Below are positions 9,201 to 19,200 of a DNA stretch of 64,000 bases, piece by piece. The DNA lies in the NCBI GenBank assembly GCA_022842065.1, contig JALHQH010000010.1, positions 193,082-257,081 of the forward strand, read 5' to 3'. Within the stretch, counting starts at the first letter, position 1. The number at the start of each line of letters is the position of its first letter. A program made the translations under genes and the position numbers. The notes below the pieces were generated by a model, which was not told the DNA's origin, made no database searches, and saw only the letters and a program-made list of their open reading frames with translations. This DNA comes from Caldilineaceae bacterium. GTDB lineage: Bacteria; Chloroflexota; Anaerolineae; Caldilineales; Caldilineaceae.

Positions 9201-12200
9201 GCATCGAATGGTAGACAACCGGCAGCCCAGCCGGTGCGGCGATCTGCTGTACGGGTCGCCCGTCAACGAGCGGGAAGGTGGTACGCAACATCTCGTGACG
9301 TGCGGCCATGGCGTCAAAGGCGGCCTGTAAGGCGACGTGATCAACTGTGCCATCCAGCCAGAGCGCGGCTGGCATGTTGAAGAAGCCACTCGTCGGGTTG
9401 AGTTGTTGCATCAACCAGAGGCGCTGTTGGCCAAAGGAGAGCGGCAGGTCGCCATCACGCGCCACCCGATTGATGGGGGGACGCGCCAGCGCCGGTTGCG
9501 CTGCGCTGAGTTCCGCCGCCAGTTCGGCAATCGTCGGTTTGTCAAAGAGCGTGCGCAACCCGACCGCCAGCCCCAACTGTTGCCCAATCCGCGCCACCAC
9601 CTGTGTGGCTGACAGCGAGTGACCACCCAGGTCAAAAAAGCTGGTGGTGACACCCACTTGTTCGAGCCCAAGCACCGCCTGCCAGATCGCCGCCAGTTCC
9701 CGTTCCAGCACAGTGCGCGGCGCAACATAGGCCACGTCCGCCACGGTGAACGTGGGGGCCGGTAGCCGCTGGCGGTCGATCTTGCCATTGGGCGTTAATG
9801 GCCACTCTTCCAGCAGCACCCAGGCCGCGGGCAGCATGTGCGGGGGCAACCGCTGTTGTAGTTCGTCCGCCAGCTGTGATTGGCTGGTTGTTGCCCCAAA
9901 GGGTTGGATATAGGCGACAATCCGTTTATCACCACCCGCCTCGACCGCAAGCACAACCGCCTCGCGCACAGCCGCTAGATGTTTGAGTTGATTTTCGATC
10001 TCGCCCAGCTCGATGCGGAAGCCGCGAATCTTCACCTGGGTATCGACCCGGCCCACAAATTCATAGGTGCCATCGACTAGCCGCCGCGCAAGATCGCCGG
10101 TGCGGTAGAGACACTTACCCCACCCTAACCCTCCCCTGCTAGGGGAGGGGACTGTTGTATCGAGAATATGGGGTACAAAACGTTCGGCGGTCAGGTCAGG
10201 GCGCTGCCAATAGCCTTGCGCCACGCCAATGCCGCCGATGTATAGTTCGCCCGGCACACCATTTGGGACTAGCTGGCCGGCTTCATCGAGCAGGTAGATC
10301 GCCACATTCGGCAACGGTTCACCCAAGCCAAGCATGGTTGGCGGCGCTGCCAGCACGGCGTGATTGGTGGTCACATAGCTGGTCGCGACGATGGACGCCT
10401 CGCTGGGACCGTAGGAGCTGACAAAGGTCATCGGGTGATCGCCCAGGGTCGCCCAGGTGCGCAAGGTTTGGGCAGCCGGTTTCTCACCGCCGATCAGGCA
10501 GGCGCGCAGGTGGTTCGGGAAGCGTTCGCCCTGCAAGGCCAGGTTGTTGACCAACTGTTGCCACGCGGCGGTGGAGAGATGAGAAACGGTCACCTGGTTG
10601 TCGCGATAGGTGCTGATCAGCTCAGCGGTGGAGAGGCGCGTCGGTGTGGGATGGAGCACCACCGCGGCCCCACAACTCAGCGGGGCAAAGAGTTCCAGAG
10701 CGGCGGCGTCAAAGCCCAGTGGCACAAATTGGAACAGTCGATCACCAGGGCCGAGGTCGATTTTACGCGCAATCGATTGAACGGTGTTGGCAATCCCCTG
10801 ATGGGCAACGACCACCCCTTTGGGCAAACCGGTCGAGCCAGAGGTGTAAATCTGGTAGAACGGCTCGGTCGGGCTGACCTCGATGGCTGGATTCGCTGAT
10901 GGCTGCGCGGTGAGATCAGTTTGATCCAGAGAGCAGACTGGCACGGCGGCGATTGGCAAACGCGTCGCCAATCCAGAGTGGGTGATTAACAGCGTCGCCG
11001 CCGCGTCATCCAGCAGATAGGCCAGCCGTTCGGTCGGATAGTCAGCATCTAAGGGCACATAAGCCGCCCCGATTTTGAGCACGGCGAGGATGGCGACCAG
11101 CAGTTGGGGCGAGCGGTCGAGACAGATGGCGATCCGTTCGCCCCGGCCATGCCCCTGGGCAATCAGCAGATGGGCCAACCGATTGGCCTGCACATTGAGT
11201 TCGTTATAAGTAACAACCTGCCCTTGGTAGCAGATCGCCGGTGCCGTGGGGGTGCGCAGCACTTGTACTTCGAAAAGCTGATGCAGGCAAACATTGCCCA
11301 GTTGGGGCATCACCGGCCCACTGCCCGCGGCTACGATTTGCGCGACCTGCGCCGCCGTGAAGAGGGGCAGGGTTGAAATCGCTTGTGTCGGCTGGGCCAC
11401 GATGGCTGCGAGCAGGGTCTGAAACTGTTCGACCATTTGCACTATCGTCTGGCGGGCAAAGAGGTCGGTGCTATATTGCCAGGTGACGCCCAACGTCTCA
11501 CCATCTTCTGCTACGGAGAGCACCAGATCATATTCGATGGTCGGTTTTTGCCAGGCCACCGGCGCTAAGGTCAACCCTGGCAGTTCAAGCATTTGGCCCT
11601 GGTTGGGCGCACTCTGCCAGGCCAACAGCACTTGGAAGAGCGGTGCGTGGCTGCGGTTGCGCGCTAATTGCAGCGCTTCGATCACCCCTTCAAAGGGAGC
11701 ATCCTGGTGGGCATAGGCCCCTAAGGTCTGCTGACGGACGCGGCCTAACAGCTCCACAAAGGTGGGTTGCCCGGCCAGATCAATGCGCAAGGCCAGCGTA
11801 TTGACAAAGAAGCCGATCAAACTTTCTACCGCAGGGTGGGTGCGATTGGCAATCGGCGTGCCGATCACCAGATCCTGCTGGCGGCTGTAACGGGCCAGCA
11901 GCAGGGCAAAGGCACTGAGCACTGCCATGTACGGGGTCGCGCCGTGGGCTTGGGCCAGCGTGTTGAGGCCCTGCACCAACCCGGCTTCAAGCGTAAAAGT
12001 CAGTGTGTCAGCCTGATAGGTCGGTTGGGCCGGGCGGGAATGGTCGGTGGGTAAGGCGAGCAAGGGTGGCGCGCCGGTCAACTGTTCCCGCCAATAGTCG
12101 ATCTGATCTTGCAGCGCGTTCCCTTGGAGCCAGGCCCGTTGCCAATGGGCATAGTCAGCATATTGAATCGCCAACGGCGGCAAGTTAGCGCTGATGCCCT

Positions 12201-15200
12201 GCACCTGGGCCGCGTAAAGTGCCACAACCTCCCCCATCAGGATCGGGATCGACCAGCCATCGGTGATGATGTGATGCATCAACACAAAGAGGATTGCTTC
12301 GTCGTCGGCCAGTTGGTAGAGGGTACAACACAGCAGTGGTCCCACCCCCAGATCAAAGGGTTCGCGCATAGCCGCGGCAGCGTGTGCTTGGGCAGCGGCT
12401 TCGCGTTCGCCTTGCGGCAGGTGGCGTAGATCAACCAGGGTGAACGGCAGGGCCGCGCCGGGCTGAATAATCTGCACTGGTTCGCCATCCTGCATAGCAA
12501 AGATCGTGCGCAGACTCTCGTGGCGGGCCACCAGCTCGTTCAACGCTCGTTCAAGTGCGGCTGGATCCAACTGCCCGGTCAACCGCAGCGCGCCGGGGAT
12601 GCTGTAGCCGCTGCTCGCCGGATCAAGCTGCCCGATCAGCCAGAGGCGCTGTTGGGCAAAGGAGAGGGGCACGGGGCCGGTACGCGCAATCGGGACCAGA
12701 GGCGGACGGGCGCTGCTTGGTTCGCTGGTCGTCAAGGTAGCAGCTAACTCAGCAATCGTCGGCTTTTCAAAGAGGGTACGCAATGCGACGGTCAGCCCCA
12801 ACTGCTGGCCAATGCGTGCCACCACCTGCGTTGCCAGCAGCGAATGGCCGCCAAGCACAAAAAAATTGCTCGTTACTCCCACCTGTTCAACGCCCAATAC
12901 TGCCTGCCAGATCGCGGCGAGTGTTTGTTCGAGCGCGGTGCTGGGCGCGACATAACTTTCGGCACTGCTGCTGAAACTCGGTTGCGGCAGCGCCTGGCGG
13001 TCGATCTTGCCGTTGGGGGTGAAAGGCCAACGCTCCATCATCACCCACGCCGCAGGCAACATGTGGTCGGGTAGCTGTTGCTTTAGTTCACTGGCTAAGG
13101 CAAATTCTGTCGTATGCACTGCAAAGGGCTGCACATAGGCGACGATGCGCTTGTCGCTGATCCCCGTACCGTGCGCGACAACCACCGCCTCGCGCACGGT
13201 TGGCAACCCTTTAAGTTGGCTTTCGATCTCGCCCAGCTCGATGCGGAAGCCGCGAATCTTGACCTGGGTATCGACGCGACCGACAAACTCACAGCTGCCA
13301 TCCGGTCGCCAGCGCGCCAGATCGCCAGAGCGATAAAGTCGCAGCGGGAGCGTGGCACTCGGATCAAAGGAGGGCACTTCAACAAAGCGCTCAGCGGTCA
13401 ATGCGGGGCGCTGCCAGTAGCCATCCGCCACGCCAACGCCACCAATATAAATTTCCCCCGGCACCCCGTGCGGTACGAGTTGTTGGGACCCATCAAGCAG
13501 GTAGATCGCCATGTTGGGCAGGGGCGGCCCCAACGGGATGAGGGCCGGTGGATTATGCTGCACTTCGTCATTGGTAATCGTGTAAAAAGTCGTCGTGATC
13601 GACGCCTCGGTGGGGCCATAGGAGCAGCAGTAGCGCATGGGGTGATCGCCCAACGTCGCCCACGTGCGCAGCGTTTGAGCCGACGGCTTGTCACCGCCCG
13701 TCAAGAAAACGCGCAGATGGCTGGGAAAGGTTTTGCCTTGCAACACCAGGTTATCAACCCACTGTTGCCAGAGGGCCACGGTAAAGTTGACCACCGTCAC
13801 CCCCTGCTGGCAACAGAGCTGCAGGAGTTCCTCCGCCGAAAGGCGGGTGGGATTGGGGTGTAAAACCAGTGCCGCGCCACAACTCAACGGAGCAAAAAAA
13901 TCGATTGCGGCCGCATCAAAGCCCATGGGCACAAATTGAAAGAGCCGGTCATTCGGCCCCAACGCGATGCGCTCGGCAATGGCGCGGATCGTGTTGGCGA
14001 CCCCTTGATGCGCCACGACGACCCCTTTGGGCAGCCCCGTCGAGCCGGAGGTGTAAATCTGGTAGATCTGATCAGTGGGCTTGACCACCACGGTTGGGTT
14101 GGTAGTGGGCCACGCGCCCCAATCCACCTGTTCGATCCACAGCACGGGCAGCATGGTCAACGGCAATTGCGGCGCGAGGTGTGCCTGCGCGATCAGGCCG
14201 GTCACTTGGGCATCGGTCAACATGTAGGCCAGGCGCTCGGCCGGATAGTCAGGATCGAGGGGCACATACGCCGCCCCGATCTTGAGCACCGCAAAAATGG
14301 CAATCAGCATCGCCGTGGAACGTTCGGTGCAGATCGCGATCCGCTCGCCAGGGCCGTGCCCTTGGGCCAAGAGCAGGTGAGCCAGTTGATTCGCCTGGGC
14401 ATTCAGTTCGGCATAGGTCACGACCTGAGTCTGGTCGTAAATGGCCGGGGCGGTGGGCGTGCGCAAGACCTGCGCGGCGAACAATTCATGTAGCGGGGTG
14501 GCGGGCAACGTGGCGCAGACTGGGCCCTGAGCTGCCGCCAACAATTGCTGTTGGCGGGCTGGGGCGTAGAGTGGCAGCGTGGCAATTGGCTGATCCGGTT
14601 GGCAGACCAGCGCCGCCAGCAAGGTTTGAAAATGGGCCACCATCGTGCCGGCCGTCTGCGCGGTAAAAAGATCGGTGCTGTAGCGCAACTGGCCAAGCAG
14701 TTGACCATCCGCTTCGCGCATGGCCAGCAGCAGGTCCACCGGCAGGCTGGTAATCGGCAGTTCGACCAGTTCGACCTGGAGATCGGGCAGTTCCAGCACC
14801 TCGCGCAGCGCATTTTGCCAGACAAACATGGTCTGAAAGAGTGGGTTGAGATTCAGGTGGCGATCCGGCTGTAACGCTTCGACCAACTGCTCAAAGGGGA
14901 TGTTGAGATTGGCGACGCCATCCAGCACACGCCCCCGCACCTGGGCCAGCAAGGTGCGAAAAGAGGGTTTGTCGGCCAGCGTAATGCGCAGCGCCAATGT
15001 GTTGACGAGAAAGCCAATTAACCCTTCCAGCTCCTGCCGTTCACGATTGGCGACCGGCGAACCGATGACCAGATCGTGCTGCCCACTATAGCGCGCAAGC
15101 AGGGCGGCATAGGCAGCCAACAGGGTGGTATAGAGCGTCGTCCCCCCGGCTTGGGCCACTGTTTTAAGTTGGGCGGTGAGCTCGGCATCCAGGACAAAGG

Positions 15201-16083
15201 GGACGGTTGCCGCGCCCAACGTCGGGGCAACCGGGCGGCCATAGTCCAAGGGCAGTTGTATGATCGGTGTGGCATCGGCCAACCCGGCGCACAGCGCCTG
15301 CAATTGGGCCTGCCAGGGTGCGCTGGTTAACTGCTCCCGTTGCCAGGTGGCGTAGTCTGCATATTGGATCAGCAGCGGGGGCAGTGGCGTTGGCGCACCG
15401 GTGACAAAGCCGGTATAGAAATGGCTAATCTCGCGCACCAGCACGTTGGTTGACCACTCGTCGGTGATCAGGTGGTGCATGATGATCGCCAGCAGGTAAT
15501 GGTCGGTATCCAGGCGAAAGAGCAGGAAGCGCCAGAGTGGTCCCGTGGCGAGATCAAAATGACGAGCCTGTTCGGCCGCGGTCCGGGCGAAAACCTGTTC
15601 CTGCCGTTGGTCAGCGGGAACGGCGGCCAGATCAACCTGCGCAATGGTTACTGGTGTATCTGTGCCAACACACTGAACCGGCAGCCCATCGACCACCGCA
15701 TAGGTTGTACGCAGGATCTCGTGGCGGGCGACCACAGCGCGCAAGCTTGCTTCCAGCGCATCGATCCGCAGTTCACCAGTCAGTTGTAATAGCGTCGCCA
15801 GGTGATAAGTTGTCCCTGTCGTTTGCAACTGTGCCAAAAACCAGAGCCGTTGTTGGGCCGAGGAGAGGGGCGCCGCGCCCTGGTGATCAGCGCGCCGAAT
15901 CGGCTGTAGCGTAAGCTGTTGCTGCAAAAAGGCCAGCAGCTCCCCCTTGCGGTTGGCGAGATCAGTGCGCAGTTCTGGTGTCAGCACCCCCTGTGGCGCG
16001 TTGACATGCAACTTCCCGGCCCGCAGGGAGAGCTTAATATCGAGTTGGTGAAGCTTGGTCACAACTTGCTGAATCGTGGTCAT
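6196..16083 (-). CDS. three-module NRPS (TubC-C-A-T-C-A-T-C-A-T)
   Basis: This 3295-residue peptide synthetase adds three monomers. An N-terminal TubC/beta-hairpin docking domain (about 1-60) is followed by three C-A-T modules. Condensation motifs are HHLITDEW (near 206), HHIITDGW (near 1272) and HHIIGDDW (near 2347). Adenylation TSGSTG motifs lie near 674, 1746 and 2829. Carrier LGGHS serines lie near 1078, 2151 and 3231. There is no epimerase or thioesterase domain. By-eye pocket residues (GrsA numbering 235-331) are DAINLGSIT, DALHLGSIV and VIWQITADD. The third lacks the amino-binding Asp235. Adenylation domain 2 carries an in-frame GC-rich palindromic insert (VPSPSRGGLGWG) before its A7 motif. 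The C-terminus lacks the IEL tail seen on the two upstream synthetases, as expected if only the thioesterase follows. Confidence 0.95.
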   Translation of the reverse strand: MTTIQQVVTKLHQLDIKLSLRAGKLHVNAPQGVLTPELRTDLANRKGELLAFLQQQLTLQPIRRADHQGAAPLSSAQQRLWFLAQLQTTGTTYHLATLLQLTGELRIDALEASLRAVVARHEILRTTYAVVDGLPVQCVGTDTPVTIAQVDLAAVPADQRQEQVFARTAAEQARHFDLATGPLWRFLLFRLDTDHYLLAIIMHHLITDEWSTNVLVREISHFYTGFVTGAPTPLPPLLIQYADYATWQREQLTSAPWQAQLQALCAGLADATPIIQLPLDYGRPVAPTLGAATVPFVLDAELTAQLKTVAQAGGTTLYTTLLAAYAALLARYSGQHDLVIGSPVANRERQELEGLIGFLVNTLALRITLADKPSFRTLLAQVRGRVLDGVANLNIPFEQLVEALQPDRHLNLNPLFQTMFVWQNALREVLELPDLQVELVELPITSLPVDLLLAMREADGQLLGQLRYSTDLFTAQTAGTMVAHFQTLLAALVCQPDQPIATLPLYAPARQQQLLAAAQGPVCATLPATPLHELFAAQVLRTPTAPAIYDQTQVVTYAELNAQANQLAHLLLAQGHGPGERIAICTERSTAMLIAIFAVLKIGAAYVPLDPDYPAERLAYMLTDAQVTGLIAQAHLAPQLPLTMLPVLWIEQVDWGAWPTTNPTVVVKPTDQIYQIYTSGSTGLPKGVVVAHQGVANTIRAIAERIALGPNDRLFQFVPMGFDAAAIDFFAPLSCGAALVLHPNPTRLSAEELLQLCCQQGVTVVNFTVALWQQWVDNLVLQGKTFPSHLRVFLTGGDKPSAQTLRTWATLGDHPMRYCCSYGPTEASITTTFYTITNDEVQHNPPALIPLGPPLPNMAIYLLDGSQQLVPHGVPGEIYIGGVGVADGYWQRPALTAERFVEVPSFDPSATLPLRLYRSGDLARWRPDGSCEFVGRVDTQVKIRGFRIELGEIESQLKGLPTVREAVVVAHGTGISDKRIVAYVQPFAVHTTEFALASELKQQLPDHMLPAAWVMMERWPFTPNGKIDRQALPQPSFSSSAESYVAPSTALEQTLAAIWQAVLGVEQVGVTSNFFVLGGHSLLATQVVARIGQQLGLTVALRTLFEKPTIAELAATLTTSEPSSARPPLVPIARTGPVPLSFAQQRLWLIGQLDPASSGYSIPGALRLTGQLDPAALERALNELVARHESLRTIFAMQDGEPVQIIQPGAALPFTLVDLRHLPQGEREAAAQAHAAAAMREPFDLGVGPLLCCTLYQLADDEAILFVLMHHIITDGWSIPILMGEVVALYAAQVQGISANLPPLAIQYADYAHWQRAWLQGNALQDQIDYWREQLTGAPPLLALPTDHSRPAQPTYQADTLTFTLEAGLVQGLNTLAQAHGATPYMAVLSAFALLLARYSRQQDLVIGTPIANRTHPAVESLIGFFVNTLALRIDLAGQPTFVELLGRVRQQTLGAYAHQDAPFEGVIEALQLARNRSHAPLFQVLLAWQSAPNQGQMLELPGLTLAPVAWQKPTIEYDLVLSVAEDGETLGVTWQYSTDLFARQTIVQMVEQFQTLLAAIVAQPTQAISTLPLFTAAQVAQIVAAGSGPVMPQLGNVCLHQLFEVQVLRTPTAPAICYQGQVVTYNELNVQANRLAHLLIAQGHGRGERIAICLDRSPQLLVAILAVLKIGAAYVPLDADYPTERLAYLLDDAAATLLITHSGLATRLPIAAVPVCSLDQTDLTAQPSANPAIEVSPTEPFYQIYTSGSTGLPKGVVVAHQGIANTVQSIARKIDLGPGDRLFQFVPLGFDAAALELFAPLSCGAAVVLHPTPTRLSTAELISTYRDNQVTVSHLSTAAWQQLVNNLALQGERFPNHLRACLIGGEKPAAQTLRTWATLGDHPMTFVSSYGPSEASIVATSYVTTNHAVLAAPPTMLGLGEPLPNVAIYLLDEAGQLVPNGVPGELYIGGIGVAQGYWQRPDLTAERFVPHILDTTVPSPSRGGLGWGKCLYRTGDLARRLVDGTYEFVGRVDTQVKIRGFRIELGEIENQLKHLAAVREAVVLAVEAGGDKRIVAYIQPFGATTSQSQLADELQQRLPPHMLPAAWVLLEEWPLTPNGKIDRQRLPAPTFTVADVAYVAPRTVLERELAAIWQAVLGLEQVGVTTSFFDLGGHSLSATQVVARIGQQLGLAVGLRTLFDKPTIAELAAELSAAQPALARPPINRVARDGDLPLSFGQQRLWLMQQLNPTSGFFNMPAALWLDGTVDHVALQAAFDAMAARHEMLRTTFPLVDGRPVQQIAAPAGLPVVYHSMLDGVMGIGEAELIDWVATEAAQPFDLQQGPLVRVVLRQVDHNRHLLLVNMHHIIGDDWSRRLFMQEFSTLYRSYIEQASAVLAPLAIQYADFAQWQRDWLQGPVLDQQLDYWRTQLADAPPLLELPTDRPRPPQQRFVGERLVVTVDADLAEGLRAFSRQQQSTLHMTLLAGFAALLSRYSGMTDLVIGIPVAGRTDPALEGLIGFFLNTLALRIRLHDEPNFTALLAAVKQVTLDGYAHQDAPFEQVIEALNPTPQLSHTPIFQVMFDLAQADQASLDLPGLQVQPVAFDLPTAKFDLNLVFSETADATALTAVWEYNSDIFDRATIAQLARHLQALLQAALAAPTQPVTQLPLLTVTERQQLIEGWNPISRQAPVEVLMQQLFEAQVLRTPDAIAAYYGDQTITYASLNERANRWAHQLIAHGVTADVIVTPFWARDLDFLTAILAIFKAGGAYLPLDPGTPSSRIGQIIAQSRTPVVLTNRDFLPLVAAALATVPTDQRPTLCLVEELDAAAALNTNPPVRNTLDSLAYVIFTSGSTGVPKGVMVEQRGLVNHLAAMQQNLALTAADLIGQTATQSYVISVWQFLAALTFGGALRIVPEETLLDPAVLVATIEIQAITIVQVVPSLLRLMIEALEQQNGMGNRLLPGLRWLIPTGEALPPALARRWFAVCPQIPLLNAYGSSECSDDVAHDLITLPPSETTVTMPIGWPIANVQTYVLDAHQQPVPLGVAGELYVGGRGVGRGYLHDPEKTGQVFLPNPFTADPAARLYKTGDRVRRLTDGNIEYLGRFDFQVKVRGIRVELGEIEAMLGKHAGVAQSVVMTTADRTGQAQLVAYVVPRADAAMTPTDLRLFLGERLPDYMVPPTIMLLEHFPLNASGKVARRLLPAPTQLLDTASQPYVAPRNEVETTLVEILATVLGLDVQTLGVQHNFFDLGGHSMQAIQIVWQLRDRLGVELPLRSIFEQTTVERLANLVIDAQLAQIDDATLDALFAEVEAVG
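10118..10152. repeat. GC-rich palindromic element inserted in NRPS coding sequence
   Basis: The 35-nt element reads CCCCACCCTAACC then CTCCCCTGCTAGGGGAGGGG. It nearly matches 29382-29416, upstream of the ACP gene. Within the NRPS it is read in frame as VPSPSRGGLGWG, in a surface loop just before the A7 motif (YRTGDL) of the second adenylation domain. Confidence 0.85.
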
Positions 16084-16132
16084 GGCTGTAGATATGGCAT
16101 TCTTTCGCGTTTATCCCGATTTGTTCTTTTAC

Positions 16133-16247
16133 CTGTGACAGGGTGACAGGGTGAGAGGGTGACAAGGTGACAGGGTGACCGCACCCCGATGGCTTCCATA
16201 GGATGAGGACAACGCATTCACCCTGTCACCCGGTCACCTTGTCACCC
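16133..16247. repeat. octamer array, inverted (GTGACAGG family)
   Basis: The left arm repeats GTGACAGG about five times with single-base variants. The right arm (16219-16247) repeats the complement CACCCTGTCA/CCCGGTCACC. It fills the 177-bp gap between the one-module and three-module NRPS genes, which have otherwise tight or overlapping neighbours. Confidence 0.9.
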
Positions 16248-16260
16248 GCTCAGGCTTCTT

Positions 16261-19200
16261 TCACAGTTCAATACTCTCGCGGTCGCTACCAATTTCATCG
16301 GGTACATTTTGGAAGAGGGCGGCCAGTTGTTGCATGGGTTCGATGGCGGCGGCAATGCCGGCAATCGTGGGATTATCCATGAGATCGCGAATTGGCAATT
16401 CGACCTGAAAGGCGGTACGCACACGTGAGAGCACCTGAATCGCCAGCAGGGAATGGCCGCCCAGATCAAAGAAATTGTGCCCCGTGCCGATTTTGGCGCT
16501 ATCAACCTTGAGCACTTCGGCCCAAATGGCGACCAGTTCGCTTTCCAATGGCGTGGCCGGCGCGACATAGGGCGTTGACAGATCGACTTCGCTCGTCGTC
16601 ATCTGCAGCAGGGCGCGGCGGTCAACCTTGCCATTGGGGGTCAGCGGCAGGGCATCCAACACGACAAAGCTGGCTGGGATCATGTAGTCGGGCAGGAGCG
16701 TGCGCAGGAAGAGACGCAATTCATCGCCGGCCGGGGCGGGTGTCGCCGCGATCAGGAAGGCAACCAAACGTTTGCCGCCGCTGCTATCTGCTTGCGCCAC
16801 CACGACGGCTTGTTCGATCTGGCTATGTTGGCCCAAGGCACTTTCGATCTCGCCCAGCTCAATGCGGAAGCCGCGAATCTTCACTTGATTGTCGATGCGG
16901 CCCAAATAGGCAACGGTGCCATTGGCACGGAAGCGGGCCAGGTCGCCGGTCCGATAGATGTGGCCAGGCGCAAAGGGATTGGGCAGAAACTTTTCTGTTG
17001 TCAGCGCCGGCAGGTGGCGATAGCCGCGCGCCAAGCCGGCCCCACCAATATAAAGCTCGCCCGGCACGCCAATCGGCAACGGCTGCTGGTGGGCATCGAG
17101 AATGTAGAGTTGGGTGTTATTGATAGGCCGTCCAATCGAGATGCTACTGCTCTCCTCCTGGGCTGTGGCGGTTGTGCCCTCAGCCACAGGGGGCGCTTCG
17201 ACTTGATAGAGCGACGACCAGACGGTGGTCTCGGTCGGGCCATAGAGATTCCACAGTTCACGGCCGCGGCCCAAGAGTTGTTGGGCCAGTGCCGGCGGGA
17301 GTGCTTCGCCGCCGACGAGGATACGTAGATTTGGTTGCCCGGCCCAATCCGCCAGCAATAACATGCGCCAGGTGGCTGGGGTAGCTTGCATCACCGTCGC
17401 CTGGGGCAAATAGCGCATTAATTGGGTGGGATCAGCGCTCATCTCTTCGTTGGCCAGCAGAATGGTCGCGCCGGTGATCAGCGGCAGGTAGAGTTCCAAG
17501 ACCGCAATGTCAAAGGAGATGGTCGTCACCGCCAACAGGCGATCGCTGGCCCCCAAACCCGGCTGCTCTTTCATCGACCAGAGGAAGTTGACCACTGAGC
17601 GGTGACATAACTCGACGCCCTTGGGTTTGCCAGTCGAGCCGGAAGTATAGATCACATAGGCCAGCTGATCTGGGGTGACCGCACTGGTCGGGTTCGCGGT
17701 TGGTTGGCCGGCCAGTTCACCGGCCAATTCACCAACGACATCGCCGGCACTGTCGATGTAGAGCTTGGGCACCGCCACATCGGCCAGATCGTCGGCAAAG
17801 TAACTTTCGGTCACCAGGATCGCCAGGTCGGCATCCTCGATCATCAGGTCGAGCCGACTTTTGGGGAAGGCGGGATCCAGGGGCACATAGGCGGCCCCGG
17901 CCTTGAGAATCCCCAACAAGCCGACGACGAGCTTGGCCGAGCGGGCCACACAGAGGCCGACCAGATCGTCGGGTTTGACCCCAAGTGCCTGTAAGCGATG
18001 GGCGACCTGATTGGCGCGGCGGTTGAGTTCGCGGTAGGTTAGTTCCACCCCGCTGCCCAGATCAAAGAGCGCCGGCGCATCGGGCGTATGTGCCACTTGG
18101 GCTTCAAAGAGTTGGTGGATACATTGGGTACGCGGGTACGCCCGGATCGTGTCATTCCAATCGACGAGCAGTTGTTTGCGTTCCACCGCATCCAGCATGG
18201 GCAGCGTGGCAACTTTGGTGGTGGGCTGATCCACCATTGCCCGTAGCAAATTCTGGAAATGGGCGACGAGCCGTTGTGCCGTTGCCTCGTCAAAGAGATC
18301 CGAGTTATATTCCAGCGCGCCGGTCAACCCTTTCGGGCTTTCGCGCATCATCAGATTCAGGTCAAATTTGGCCATGTCAGTTTCCAGATCCAGGGGTTTT
18401 AAGACCAACCCTGGCAAGCGCAACTGATCCGGGTCCGAGGGCTGCATGGCAAACATTACCTGGAAAACGGGGTTATAGCTGCGGTTGCGGGCCAATTCGA
18501 GCAGATCGATCAGCCGCTCAAAGGGCAAATCTTGGTTGGCATAGGCATCAAGCGCGGTCTGGCGTACCTGTTCCACCAGTTCAACCCCGGTGGGATTCTC
18601 CGCCAGGCTGGCGCGCATGACCAGCGTGTTGATAAAAAGACCAATTAGCCGTTCTACCTCCGGCTGGGCGCGACCGGCAATCGGCGTGCCGATCAGGATT
18701 TCGCTCTGGCCGCTGTAGCGATGAAGCAGCAGCGCATAGGCACTAAGTAAGGTCATAAAGGGGGTGGCTTTATGTTGCTGGCTAAAGTGATTGACCTTGC
18801 GCGCCGTCTCGCGATCCACCGTGAATTCCAAGGTTTTGCCGCGGAAACTTTGCTGTGCGGGCCGGGGCCGGTCGGTAGGCAATTCGAGCAGCGGGGGCGC
18901 GCCGCTCAATTTTTCTTGCCAATAGGTGGCTTGTTGTTCCAACAGCTTGCCCTGCAGCCACTTGCGCTGCCAAACCGCATAGTCGGCATATTGCACCGGC
19001 AGGCTAGGTAAGGTGGGTGTTTCACCACGGATGCCGGCGCTGTAAAGGGCAGAAAATTCTTCAATCAGCAGCCCAATCGATACCCCATCGCTGATGATGT
19101 GGTGCATGTTGAAGACCAGGTAATGTTCGGGCAACGTCGCCGACACCGGTCCCGACGGGGCAAGGCGAAGCAACAGCACACGCAAGAGCGGGCCTTGGGC

